From contig CM070730.1 in assembly GCA_036346275.1 (NCBI GenBank), positions 38,672,918-38,736,917 on the forward strand: a stretch of DNA of 64,000 bases, given 5' to 3'. How positions within the stretch are numbered: position 1 is the stretch's first letter; each line of letters starts with the position of its first letter. The translations under genes and the position numbers were made by a program. Shown one piece after another: positions 38,921-49,783 of the stretch. The notes beneath the pieces are model-generated. The model was not told the origin of the DNA. It searched no databases and saw only the letters and a list, made by a program, of their open reading frames with translations. The stretch is from Otatea glauca (lineage: Eukaryota; Streptophyta; Magnoliopsida; Poales; Poaceae).

Positions 38921-40186
38921 AGCGATGCCTTACTCGCACATATGTGAGGAGCGGCACGTGGTAGGTATTAGCGAGGACAAAGAAAACCGCGGACGGGCAG
39001 CTGGTAGTACCAAACCCCACTACCGCGCAAGTCGTCTCCACCATCGTAAGATATCAAACTTACTACATTGCAGTAGACCATTCCTACTATATTTCAGATC
39101 TAATTCGTACTCGCTTCTTGCAGGAGGAGGTAAGCCAGAGGAAAGAGCAGGGGACCTTTCTTAGCCAAGGGTCAAATGACATCCTATCCACTGCGATCGG
39201 AAGCTCGACCATAAGGGCGGGTGCTTGCCGCAGGTCGGGCATCTGAAGAAGTCCTACTTCCAAGATCTTGCCGAGTACGGATCAAGAACATGGGAGGCAC
39301 GTGCGGGCGCTGAAGGACATGCTTAGGAGCGGTGAGGAGGAGATCTCGGAGGAGATGAGGAGGAGATGAGGGTGCGATGATGGCACGTGAGGAGGAGATG
39401 AGGTGGAGATGATGGTACGTGAGGGCGCCTAAGGGCCGAGTTGATGGCGATGATCTCCCAGTCGAGCCGGATGCCCCCGCCATCTTGAGAAACACGTGCC
39501 CCACCAAGTAGCTGCGGTTCCAAAAATGATAAGTCCGGTCCCCAGCTGAAGGTAATAATTAATTTTGCCTTACTTAATGGTGCGAAGGTAACTCTTCATA
39601 TGTTTTCTCTCAAGTTGTGCACTTTTTGCAGGCGTCTACCAAGTGCCAGCTCACCCTGACGGAAGACGGATTTCCTGTTGAGGCTGCACGCGGGGTTGCA
39701 TTTCCATGCAAGGAGACCGACACGGTGCATGGTCAGCCTTTGGGGAAGGGCTACATGAGGGTCCAGGTGGACTACGTCCACGAAGCCTTCTTATCACATG
39801 TGCTCGAGTTCCCCCCTAACGAAGACATCACCACTCTCGGGCTAGCGCGGATGTCGTTCATCAAGTGGCCCACAACAGGCGTCGTACTGGTCAAGGTAAA
39901 CATCCCTCACGTCTTCTGTACCATTCTAGTAGTATTGCAACAAGTTACTTAATTATGCGCGTGCTTTGTAGGTTCCTACCGTACCTGCGCCTGCTCCCAC
40001 GACCGTGACGAGCCCTGCACAAAGTACAGAGCTGGTGCATAAAAGGACTAGCACGACAACCACAGAACCACCGAGGCCTCGCTAAAAGGCTAGGCTCACA
40101 AAGGCCTGGCGCCCCTCAGTACATGAAAAGCCCACGGCCCGACCTCGGAGACTCCTTCGCCCGAAAGGAGAGCCGGATGCACCACA
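38921..40186 (+). pseudogene. CACTA gene 2, middle exons, degenerate
   Basis: Only parts are readable. The frame 39617-39896 (LTLTEDGFPVEAARGVAFP, HEAFLSHVLEFPPNEDITTL) looks like an exon starting after a gcag acceptor near 39632 and ending at a gtaaac donor at 39896. A further exon may start after tttgtag at about 39971. The region 39150-39540 contains a purine-rich ggaggagatgagg repeat and no readable frame. The assignment to gene 2 is by position between the recognisable ends of that gene. Confidence 0.45.
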
Positions 40187-41331
40187 GTGAAGCCTTATGA
40201 ATTTAAGGCCTACGTACATGGAAAGCCCTTACGCCTCCCGCAAAATGAGCGCTCTAGGCATATGGACTCGATACTCCATGGATGGTACATTGACAAAGCG
40301 AAAGAGAGCGGCGTGTCGACTTCAATGTTAGATCTGAAAGGGACATTTCCACCGCGAGGAGGATGGGACATTCCCAGTTAGTTTTGAGGATCTGTTCCAT
40401 CTGTACCAACTGATAGCCATCGATATTTCTACTGTACGATCCTGGACGCTATGAGTATCGCACCACGTTGCACGACCTTATGACTTCCATAGGATTTTGC
40501 ATTACGCTTTTTAACATTCAATGCGAGTTGCAGGGCGATGAGGCAGCGGGTCGTGACGAATCGACAACTAGTTGGGTTCGTCGACCCTGAGCTTGTGTCC
40601 GCGATGATGGCTAGGCTTCAACCGGAATGGGTTGCCGGCTACATCAAGAGGGCATTGCAAGCTGAGTCGAAGAAATACTTCATTCTATTCCCGTACCACG
40701 AGGAGTAAGTACTACTTCACTGTTCAATTACTTCTACACACTGAAACCGTATGTGAACTTATTTTCTTCGCTGCATACCATTTAGTAAGCAACCATTGGG
40801 TTCTACTCGTGCTCCTTCCGAGCGACAACAAAGTGTACACTTTTAATTCGCTTGATAAGAGACCGATGGCCTACGCGATCAAGCCTCCTTTGGAGCAGTA
40901 AGTGCACCACTCTTATCTAACATTTTCTGTATTTAACTACATTCATTATTTTTTACTCAACGACATCTTTCCAATGTATATAGGGATTTCAAGGAATACG
41001 TCGAGCGGGAGGGACACGACGACAAAAGGGCTCCAAGTGGAGTATGTCGACTTCAAGGTACAAGTGGCTATCATATATAAGATTTAGATTTTTCGACATA
41101 TTTTCTTTATCTCTTAATTTATTTTTCTTTCTTCACAATGTCATCAACAGGCGCGACGATCGCTGTGGTTTGTATGTCATGCAACACATGGTGATCTTGA
41201 TTGTTGGCTCGCACCGTTTCCCTAAGGTAGTACATGCATATACAATTAGTCTTTCACATGGAAATTTGAAAACTCAAATTAGAGCACTCGTTTCTATCTT
41301 GCGAGATACCGTTATCCCCGGAAGAGTGTAG
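40187..41331 (+). pseudogene. CACTA gene 2, Ulp1-like cysteine protease (C48) exons
   Basis: Around 40535-40705 a block reads VGFVDPELVSAMMARL and continues to YFILFPYHEE, the usual lead-in to the protease. After an intron (gtaagt at about 40706) an exon near 40790 reads NHWVLLVLLPSDNKVYTFNS, providing the His and a candidate Asp. The exon near 41150 reads DDRCGLYVMQHM, providing the Cys. Spacing of His, Asp and Cys blocks fits Ulp1/C48 peptidases, as in the copy at 6574-7960. Introns with gt/ag-like borders separate them. Frames change between blocks in ways that splicing may or may not explain, so I treat it as a probable pseudogene. Confidence 0.68.
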
Positions 41332-41649
41332 ACAACCTTTGCACTCAACAAGATACGAGACCACTTATGCGGTGGTAATGGATAGAATGTTTGTCGGAGG
41401 ACGGACGGTTTAGAGATCCCAAAAGCTCCTACTAGACGGATGTGAACAAATATTACATATCTGAATGCGATTGCATGTGTACTTATGGTTAAGCATGTTT
41501 ACGTTCTATTTTGTTAACGAATGTGATATGTGTTTGTTGTAACAAAGTGTTCATGTTCTTTGAATGTGATATGTTGTCTGTAATTTCTGTGTGAATGTGA
41601 TATGTGCATATTGTGTGGAATATGTGCTGATTAGAATGTGATAGCACAC
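41332..41649. other. 3' region of CACTA gene 2
   Basis: AT-rich sequence with recurring gaatgtgatatgtg phrases. No coding potential. It likely contains the transcript end of gene 2. Confidence 0.4.
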
Positions 41650-42229
41650 CACAGCCCTTCATCTCTGTCGGTTCTCACAAGAAAATGAAAGAGATGTGAC
41701 GGTCATCTCTATCGGTTCTTTGAAAGAAGTGATAGGGATGATGAACTCATCTCTATCGGTTCTTTATAAGAAGTGATAGAGATGAGTATATTCATCTCTA
41801 TCGGTTCTTTCAAAGAAGTGATAGAGATGATTAGATTATCTCTATCGGTTCTTTCTAAGAAGCGATAGAGATGATACAGTCATCTCTATCGGTTCTTTAT
41901 AAGAAGCGATAGAGATGATGGTATTATCTCTATCGGTTCTTTGAAAAAAGCGATAGAGATGGTATGGTCATCTCTATCGGTTCTTTATAAGAAGCGATAG
42001 AGATGATGGTCTTATCTCTATCGTTTCTTATAAAGAACCGATAGAGATAAGACCATCATCTCTATCGCTTCTTATAAAGAACCGATAGAGATGACCATAT
42101 CATCTCTATCGGGCAAGAACCGACTGTAATAATGCCCGCCTCATCTCTGTCTCATGACTTTGTGTCACCACTAGAACCGACTGTGATGACGAAAAAGAAC
42201 CGATTGTGATGTATATTTGTGTAGTAGTG
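41650..42229. repeat. Right subterminal array of family B CACTA, including a 161-bp palindrome
   Basis: About 13 units of atctctatcggttctttata/ aagaagcgatagagat, each a near-perfect hairpin, run from 41662 to 42115. Unit orientation flips near 42031, and 41951-42111 forms one long palindrome around that centre. The last 110 bp before the terminus match the end at 9100-9216. Confidence 0.88.
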
Positions 42230-42232
42230 ACT

Positions 42233-43042
42233 GTTAGAATTTTATAAAATTGAATATGCTTTGTAATGATATGAAAAATTTATGGTACTATCTTAAGAAG
42301 TCTAGAATCAAACATAAAATTTAATTTTTTAACTTCATTTGTTATCTTTTAAAAATAAAAAAACAGAATTAGCATAAACGAGGTAGTAACAGTGTCAGAT
42401 TTTTATAACTTTTTTCATGTTTGATCATCATTTGAAAATTTTATGGTAATATTACTGATGCATGAAGACTATCTATAAAACTTTTCAAAATTTTCTAGAA
42501 TGGTTTGAACTATTTTTCATTTGGTTGAAATTTGTTGGTCAGCCTTCAGTTGCACTGTCTGAATTTTAAAAATTCATGAAGCTTGATCATCATCTGAAAA
42601 TTTTATGAGAACATTAATTATGTATCATAACTATGCACAAACAATTTCAAAAGTTTATAAAGTAGTTTGTACCATTTTTCATTCGGATCAAACTTATTGG
42701 TTAGTGTTTTATCAGGACAGTAGCAATGTTTGAATTTTCAAAACATCCTCAGATGTGATAATATTCTGAAATTTTTATAAGAACATCACTGATGTGTCAG
42801 GAACCTCCAAAAAAATCTCAAAATTTTTTAACATCGTTTGAACCATTTTTCGTTTAGGTTAAATTCGGCAAAATTTTAGGATATTTCGGCGAAATTTCAT
42901 TTTTTTTGGTAGAAAACAAACCGGATTTGAATTTTTGTTTTTGAATTTCGAACGAGATTTGTCTAAAATTCCCGAATTTCGCCAAAATTTCAGATTCTGG
43001 TCTCGGGCGATATTTTATCCGAAAACGAAATTTGAATCCTTT
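42233..43042. repeat. Right part of the hAT-like element with a ~167-bp degenerate tandem repeat
   Basis: Three diverged units are seen: catcatttgaaaattttatgg at 42427, catcatctgaaaattttatg at 42589 and a weaker copy near 42759; atttttcatttgg-type phrases recur at 42506, 42671 and 42839. Spacing is about 162-170 bp. The final 150 bp carry ttcggcgaaattt motifs shared with the left arm of the same element. Confidence 0.65.
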
Positions 43043-43050
43043 CTAGGGAG

Positions 43051-43519
43051 TGCTTGGCTTAAGCAAACAGCATATACGAAGAAAACCACACTTGGTGAAA
43101 TGATGCGAACCTTGGTTTGCGCGAGACCGTTGGATCAGCACGAGGGAGGATGCAGGAACATGATATACAAGCAGTAGAGAGCAGAGGCTGGTGAGGATGT
43201 CCTGGAATGGCAGCGTGGCCGTCTTCATAGTAGCGGTGCATAGCAGGGCTAGGAAGGATGAGCAGGATCAGCGGTGCCGGAGGGTGACGGATATGACGCG
43301 CTCGACGGTGCAACAACGGCGCAAACCAAGGGTCTAGAGCGGCCTGAAGGGACGGGGATGGGGAACGGCACGGGAGGGTGCCGAAGGCGGCACACCAATT
43401 GGCGTAGCGGTGCAACGCAGGGGCCTAGGGCGTGCAGCGAGCAGCCTAGCGCGAGAACTGGGGATGACCGGATGGAGTGCTAGGAGGGTGCAGCTGAGCG
43501 GGAGGGCGCCGAAGGTAGC
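43051..43519. other. Unassigned DNA between the hAT and Gypsy insertions
   Basis: GC-moderate sequence with open frames on both strands, none with a recognisable domain. It could be a fragment of an older element or host DNA. Confidence 0.4.
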
Positions 43520-44327
43520 TGTCGACGATCGGGACCGTCGACCACAGAAGAAAAGGGGGATGAAAGAAGATCGTTTGGGTGCGGGGCCCGAAGTCGTGCT
43601 CGTTCGGAGGCGCCTAGCGTCGCAGGGAAGTCGTTGAGGAAGAGATAGCAGACACGAGGTTTATACTGGTTCGAGCCCCCGAGGTCGGGTAATAGCTCTA
43701 CTCCAGTCTTGCCCTGAGGCGGAGGGTGTATATACAATTTTGTGGGATAATACAAGAAAAGGGCCCGAGCAAACGGGGCGATGTGTCGCTTTCTAGGGCG
43801 TGTGTTGTGTTCTGTTGCGTCGTCGTTCTTTCCTTATTCGTCCTCCTCGTTCTGGCTGGGGTGGCCTATTGCCTTTGTAGCCCTCTGGAAACCTTGTTGC
43901 TTGGTCCCGAGGCCGACGTCAGGAGCTCGCGATTTGACGGGGGCTGATGAAAGTCGTTGATAGCCGTTGAGAGCCTGATGGGAGCTGTTGAGATCTTGGC
44001 GGGAGCTGTTGAACCCTAGTTCTCACACAGGGGCAGGTAGAGCGCTGATTCCCATGTAGGGGAGAGTTTTTACACGAGATAAATGAAAACGTTATAGATG
44101 TCCTTTTCTCTGGCGGCCGCGGGGGCGTTGTGGTCTAGGTCGAGGTCGAGGTTGGGGCGTCGAGGTCAAGGGTGCTTGCCCTTGCCCACGTGCCCGAGCT
44201 CGCTAGTTCCGAGCCCGAGCATCGGGAGAGCACCTCCCAGGTCGGAGGTGGGCCCCCGGGCCCGCGGAAAGCCGCCACGAGGCCACGGGGGGATGCTTAC
44301 ACGTGGCGAGGGTACCGATCCCCGTCA
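43520..44327 (-). repeat. 3' LTR of the Gypsy element
   Basis: On the plus strand it runs TGTCGACGATCGGGAC to CGATCCCCGTCA, 808 bp. The two ends are imperfect inverted repeats. Its first ~66 bp match 54669-54734. The 5 bp before it (43515-43519) are GTAGC, the candidate target duplication; the other copy is beyond the Copia insertion. Confidence 0.8.
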
Positions 44328-44344
44328 GCTAGCCCCCGAGGCTC
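44328..44344 (-). other. Polypurine tract of the Gypsy element
   Basis: On the minus strand GAGCCTCGGGGGCTAGC lies directly before the 3' LTR start (TGACGGGG). This phrase is common at this place in grass Gypsy elements and primes plus-strand DNA synthesis. Confidence 0.6.
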
Positions 44345-44870
44345 AAGGGATGACCCTAAAGTTCGGGGCGCCCTTGAGTCTGATTGTTCTTTAAGAAGGG
44401 ATCGGCCCTTTGGTCGAGCTCGGCAGCCTCCGAGGCTGACCTTGCATGCCGAAACCCTCCAAGGACCTCTGTCGTGGTCACTTCAAACATGCCCTTTCGC
44501 CTTTGCGGCATTAAATGGGAGATTGTGTCTAGGGGGACGTCTGATTTTTGCCGCCTCGGTTCCCCGCGGGGGATTTGAGCAGGCGGCCTGCAACGCCTCG
44601 CGTCTTGACATGGAGTGCGGCCGACACGGGACGCGACGCCTAGGGTCTCCGGGGGGAGATTTGAGGAGACGCGACCGTGGTGCTTCACGTTCTCCGCCCG
44701 AAAGTCCCGACGCGCCTTTTGAGGAGTAACTGATGCTAGCTGTCAGAGATCGGGTTTCTTTAAAAGCTCGAAGCCACATACCTCTGAAGTTCTTCACCCT
44801 TGCGCTGTGCCTTAGCCTCTCTGCTTGTTGCCTTTTTCTCCCCCGACCTGCCTTGATTTCTCCGAGCGCC

Positions 44871-47514
44871 ATGACCAAGTTTGGGAAAAGCACCTTGACC
44901 ACCGAGAGGATGAAGGAGCTTGAGTTGCTGGGACTCCTGGACCCAATGACCTGGCGACTTCCGGCGGCCGGGGAGGTCGAGCCGTGTCCCTGGGAAGATG
45001 AGGTCATGTGTACGGAGCAGTACACACTCTTCAGGCTGCGGACCCCGGAGAGCGGCTTCTTGGCAGCCGTTCTCGCGCAATGCGAGATCGAGCTTGTCAA
45101 CCTGGTTCCGAACTCTATCCTTCTTCTTTCCATCTTTTCCCATCTCTGCAAGGGGTTCTTAGGGATCCCTCCGACCCCCTCTCTTTTCTTTCGCTTTTAT
45201 TCTTTGTTCCGCACCTCGAAGGACCCCGTCGTCGGGTGTCTTTACTTTCGGCTGCGGACCGGGCTTCCCTGCACCTTTCTTCAAGTCCTGACCCGGGACT
45301 TCCTCGGGCCGTGGACAGAGAGGTGGTTTTATCTGAAGAAAGGCGAGGGGGGTGAGCTCGCGTACAACGGTATCGCCGTGGACAGCAAGCGCGAGACCCC
45401 CAAGCCCAAGGACTCGACGGCCGACCAAGAGGCCATCGCCACCATCCACGTTTGTGCGACGTGCGGCCTCACCGGTCAGGCCGTGGCCGCGAACTATCTG
45501 CGAGCTCGGGTGTCCCCTCTGCGGAAGAGGGTGCACCCTTTTTTTGAGATCCGAGGGAGGGATGACCCCACCCGAGAAAGCGCCAAAGGTAAGATCACCT
45601 TTCCCCGAGCTCGGGCGAGTCCATTCTTCTGATCGCCTTCTAACCTTGTTTCGTTTTTCTGCAACCCCGGCGGAGTTGTGGGTGGTGGCGCACATGCAAG
45701 AGATGTTCGGGAAGGAAGCCCACGCCTACATCCTCGACGACCCCGTCCCCAAGGACATCTTGAGGCGGAGTAGCGAGGTAACTTCTTTCTCTACCCTCTT
45801 TTGTTGAGTTCGGCTCGAGCTCAGGCCCATTTTGACTGCGTCGAGCCATGTAGGAGAGCCAGGAGCTGTGGGAGAGGGCGTGGGGCCTGCTACCGCTGCC
45901 CGGGCTGGGCAAGGGCAAGAAGGCCGCCAAGAGGCCTGCCCTGGACGCCCTTGGCCAGGTCGCCAAAAGGCCCCACGTCGAGTGGGGCTACCGAGCGATG
46001 GTAAGTTGCCTTCCGTCGAGCCCGGGGACATCCGGGCTCGACCTCACACTCTTGTCGTCCTCGATCGTCTTCTTTTCTCTGACCTCCTTTTCTTCTTCCC
46101 GTAGCAAGAACGGGCGGCGGCGGCCGTTGAGCAGTCGAGCTCGCGCCCTGCGCCGCGGACGCAGGGCGCCCAGGGAGAAGACACTCCCCCAGCCGCCATG
46201 GGGGCGGGGTGTCGTGCCACGCCCCCACCACCAAGGAGACGGAGGCTCGTCACTCAGGTTTGCGCCCATCCCTTGACCGAGGTTACGAGCATAAGTTTCT
46301 TCTTTTACAAGTCTTAGAGACCCTCTGTCTTACAGACTCTGATTGTGTTCCAGGGCGAGTCCGAGGACGAAGAGGAAGATGCGGGGGACTACCTCTTAGT
46401 CCCCCGAGCAAGGCCGCAACGGGCCCAGCACACCGTGGCGCCCTCAGAGGGCGGCGCGATTGGGGGGCCTGACCAGGGGCCCCCTGGCTTGGACGCCGGC
46501 ACGGGCGGGGCCGCGACGGAGGCCGATGTCGCCAGGGCCACGACGGAAACTGACATCACCGGGGCCACGACGGAAATCGACGCCGCTGGGCTTAGCGCAA
46601 TGGAGGTCGAGGCGGCACCAGCGGTTGCCGCCGACCTTGGCGGAGCATCAGGTACATCGACTACCTTTGTTGATCGTCGCTTTTGCTTGGCACTTTGGCT
46701 TTCTTCGTGACTTTGTCCTCCCTGGCAGGCTCGGCTCCGCCCGCATCGCCCCGCGCCTCGCACGAGTCTGCTTGGGCTGGTGCCTCCGACAGCGCCGCCA
46801 ACCCGGCGCCGGAGGGAGCCCGCAGGGGACGCTCGTCGCTGCTGAGTGACAGCCACGTGAGGCTCGAGAACTAACTCCAGGAGGTGAGTTGAGTTCGAAC
46901 CCTCTTTCTTTCTTCTTTGCGCTCATGGGGCTGTCGTGATGCTTCTCGTGTCCTTTCAGGGCTTGGACTCGATCGCCACCGGTCTTGGGACCCTGCGCAT
47001 CCATACCAACCAATTCCGAACACTGTGCACCTTGGTCGAGGAATGGGAGCAGTACGTCCTCGGCCTCGAGGAGAGCGCAGCGCTGACAGAGGAGGAGGTC
47101 GAGCGGCTGAAGGTTGAGCATGCCGTCAAGCTTTCGAAGGCTGTCGAGGCCAAGCAGAAGAGGTCAGCTGAGGCCCTCGCCAATGTTTACGAGAAGTCCG
47201 AGAAGACCCTTGAAGCTAACCATTTGTCGGCCGTGGGGATCATCGAGACCACCCGTGCGGAGGTGGAGATGCTCAGTAAGCAAGTCACGGAGCTCTCCGT
47301 CGCCCCCACGAAGGCCTCCACCAAGCTCGAGGCGAAGGTGATCGAGCTTGAGGAGAAGCTCGGGCGAGCGTCTCGGGCGGGGAAGAGCGCCCTAGTCCAG
47401 CTCCAGGAGGAGCGGAGCCGCGTCGCCAACGTCGAGGCCGAGACATTGGCTTTGAGGGCCAAGGTCACAGCCCTCGAGTAGGAGAAGCTTGCGCGGGAGA
47501 TGGCCGATCTATAG
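44871..47514 (+). pseudogene. Antisense spliced gene of the Gypsy element (Transposase_28 / putative gypsy-type domain)
   Basis: It reads opposite to gag-pol. Probable exons: 44871-45588, 45676-45777, 45854-46000, 46105-46257, 46354-46651, 46729-46883 and 46960-47514, with gt/ag borders that keep one frame (the second acceptor is least certain). Exon 1 holds the Transposase_28-like domain (FLAAVLAQCEIELVNLVPNS, then HLCKGFLGIPP). Exons 3-6 are low complexity and acidic, with ESEDEEEDAGDY at the start of exon 5. Exon 7 is a coiled coil (EEEVERLKVEHAVKLSKAVE and onwards). In-frame stops are TAA at 46872 and TAG at 47479, before the final TAG at 47512. The function of such proteins is unknown; Grande-type elements carry an antisense gene at this place. 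An upstream ATG at 44733 is possible. Confidence 0.62.
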
Positions 47515-49783
47515 ATAGGTTAGCAAGTAGGGGCGAGGGAACTCGAGCCCTTTGTAAATGTTGTTTATGTAAATTTTTGACTAGAAGGAATGAAACTCCC
47601 TTTATGTTCGAAATTGAATGCGTCTTGCTTGAGACCGAATGTCTTCTTGAAATCTTTGCTTGAGGTCGAATGCCTTCTCGAGACTTAGCTAGAAATCTTT
47701 GCTCGAGGTCGAATTCCTTCTCGAGACTTAGCTAGAAATCCAAGACTTGGCCAGAAATTCGGGACTTTAGCCATAAATCCGGTAATCCGAGACTTTAGCT
47801 AGAAATCCGAGACTTAGCCAAAAATCCAAGGTCTAGCAAGAAATCCGAGACTTAGCTCGAGACTTTGGCCCTTGCCTTGTCACTCCGCTTTAGCCGGCGG
47901 CTCGGGGCGTTGTGTTGGCCATCGGGACCTGAAGTCCAACCGATATTCTCGACCTAGAAAAGGAGCCCACGACAGAGTTAGGTCGCCGGACATACCATCG
48001 GTCGGGGGCGAACCTTGATCGTGGCGTTAGGTTGAGGCGGCCAAGTCTGGAAGCACTTGGTCCTGGCCCATTGCTGTTGGTCCTGAGGCACCGGAGCCAG
48101 TTGCCGGGGCCTGAGAGTTAGCCAACAATTTGACCTGAAAAGAGAGAGCCCGCGACGGGGTCAGGTCGCTGGATATACCTTTGATCGAGGACAAACCTTA
48201 ATCCGCGAGGCCAGGTCGGGATGGCCGAGCCTGGAGTCATTCAAATCACTCGACGGGGGAATAGTCGGCTTACGGCGATAAGAATCGTCTTACTGCAGTT
48301 AGAGCATCCCCGGAGGAATTTTTAGAAATCCACGACCTCCGAGCCTGGAAAAGCTTCAGGCTCGGTGTTAGGTCAAGGCAGCCGAACCTGGAAACACTCG
48401 GGCTCAAGCCGAGTTCTGGGGTGTCAGGTTGAGACAGCTGAACTCAGGAACGCTCGGGCTAGGGCCGAGTTTTGGGGCGTCAGGTCGAGACAGCCGAACT
48501 CAGGAATGCATCGAGTCCGGGGCTCCCCCCGAGGGTGGCCTCTGATTCAAACCTACTGCGGGGGAATAGTCGGCTTTCTGCGATACAGATCATCTTACTG
48601 CAACCGAAGCATCCCCGGAGGTGAATCTAGAGTCCATGTCCGCCGAGCCCAGGAATCGTCATCAGGCTCGGGGTGCCCTCTGAGGACGGTCCCTGGTTGG
48701 CTTGTCAGGGGGATGGTCGGCTTACCCCGATAAAGATCGATTTACGATGACCGGGACATCCCCGAGGCGAACCTAGAGACCGTGACTTGAGGCCAAGGCA
48801 CGCGGAGTGCAGGGGAAAGATTCATAGACATAGGTAATAAAGAAAAACCCTCCATGCACCTCGAGGTCAGGAGGTTCTCGGCATGACCTCTAGTCCGAGC
48901 CCTGCTACAGGGGGGACACTGAGATGCGATGAAAATCGGCTTACAGCTGGCCGTAACCCCCTAGAGGTGGTCCTTATGATCACGCCTCGTACCTATGTCG
49001 CTCGAGGTGCAAGGAGGCGTAAATGCAGGCAAAATAAGGAATAACTGCAAGATGCGGGAAAGGCACGAGGCCAGGCCCCGACATAGGGGAGCAGTCGGCT
49101 TGCCGCGACGAGAGCCACCTTACCGTAGGCTTGACTCCCTGGTGGTCGATCTTAACAACGCGACCTGACGTCGCGGTCCCTGAGATGCAAAGAGACGTAG
49201 TATAGGTAGGGAAAGAACTTTCATTCCGGGCAAATGCTTATGCTAGATTTTATCCCTGTGGAGAGCGAGCGTGGGCCATGCTCGAGGTGGCGATCCTAGG
49301 GTGGTCCCAAGTGCAAGGGAGAAGACAAAGCATTATAAGTATGAATGACAGATCAAAACATGCTTTCAGAAAACTAATCTCGGGTCGACCCCACGAAACA
49401 CTATCGAGGCGATTCCGCACGAGCCCTGCAATAGGAGGATAGTTGACTTACTGCGACGAGAGTTGGTTTACGGCGGACGTGGCCTCTGGAGGCGTACCTC
49501 GGGACTGCGACCTTGCTCAAGCAAAAAAGGGGGGCCAGATCGAGGCCCGAGTGTCTCGAGATGGATGGTTTCGCGGGTGTGACCGCTGGAGCGAGCCTTG
49601 TCGCGGAGGGGAGTCGTGATGCGATGAGAATCGGCTTACTGTTGGCTCGACCCTCCGGAGGCAAACCCTAGGATCACAACCCGAAAGTGCATTTGCTCGA
49701 GACACAAAAGGGGCATAAAGAGATGGCACAATCATGGTTGATAAAACAGAAGCATTTTATCATGAAAGCGAAAGGAAGAGTAT
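47515..49783. repeat. Repeat-rich non-coding region between the antisense gene and pol
   Basis: Three repeat classes follow each other. At 47620-47870: tandem phrases of the type gagacttagctagaaatcc and gctcgaggtcgaattccttc. At 48360-48500: a ~50-bp unit with caggtcgagacagccgaact twice. From 48250 to 49680: a diverged unit of 150-300 bp marked by an atagtcggcttac(t/c)gcgat phrase, seen near 48258, 48565, 48715, 48930, 49085, 49440 and 49630. No credible protein. It lies between the converging gene ends. Confidence 0.7.

Larger units (their letters stand above)
29822..42229 (+). mobile_element. Complete 12.4-kb CACTA (En/Spm) element, family B (TSD ACT)
   Basis: The left terminus CACTACTACAGAATGG starts at 29822 and the right terminus TTTGTGTAGTAGTG ends at 42229. 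ACT flanks both sides (29819-29821 and 42230-42232). The order is left subterminal array, leader with foldback, TNP2 gene, internal repeat array, GC-rich block, second leader copy, Transposase_24/Ulp1 gene, right subterminal array. Both genes read left to right. Structurally it is full length, but both genes have stops or shifts, so it would depend on another copy for transposase. Confidence 0.9.
29530..43042. mobile_element. hAT-like non-autonomous element interrupted by a 12.4-kb CACTA element
   Basis: CTAGGGAG, 8 bp, lies at 29522-29529 and at 43043-43050. The element ends are TAGGGATCCAAATTTCG on the left and, on the reverse strand of the right end, AAAGGATTCAAATTTCG, an imperfect 17-bp inverted repeat. 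An 8-bp duplication with short inverted ends starting TAGGG-like is characteristic of hAT transposons. Without the CACTA insertion the element is about 1.1 kb (29530-29821 plus 42233-43042) and has no transposase. Both arms share ttcggcgaaattt motifs. Confidence 0.75.
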
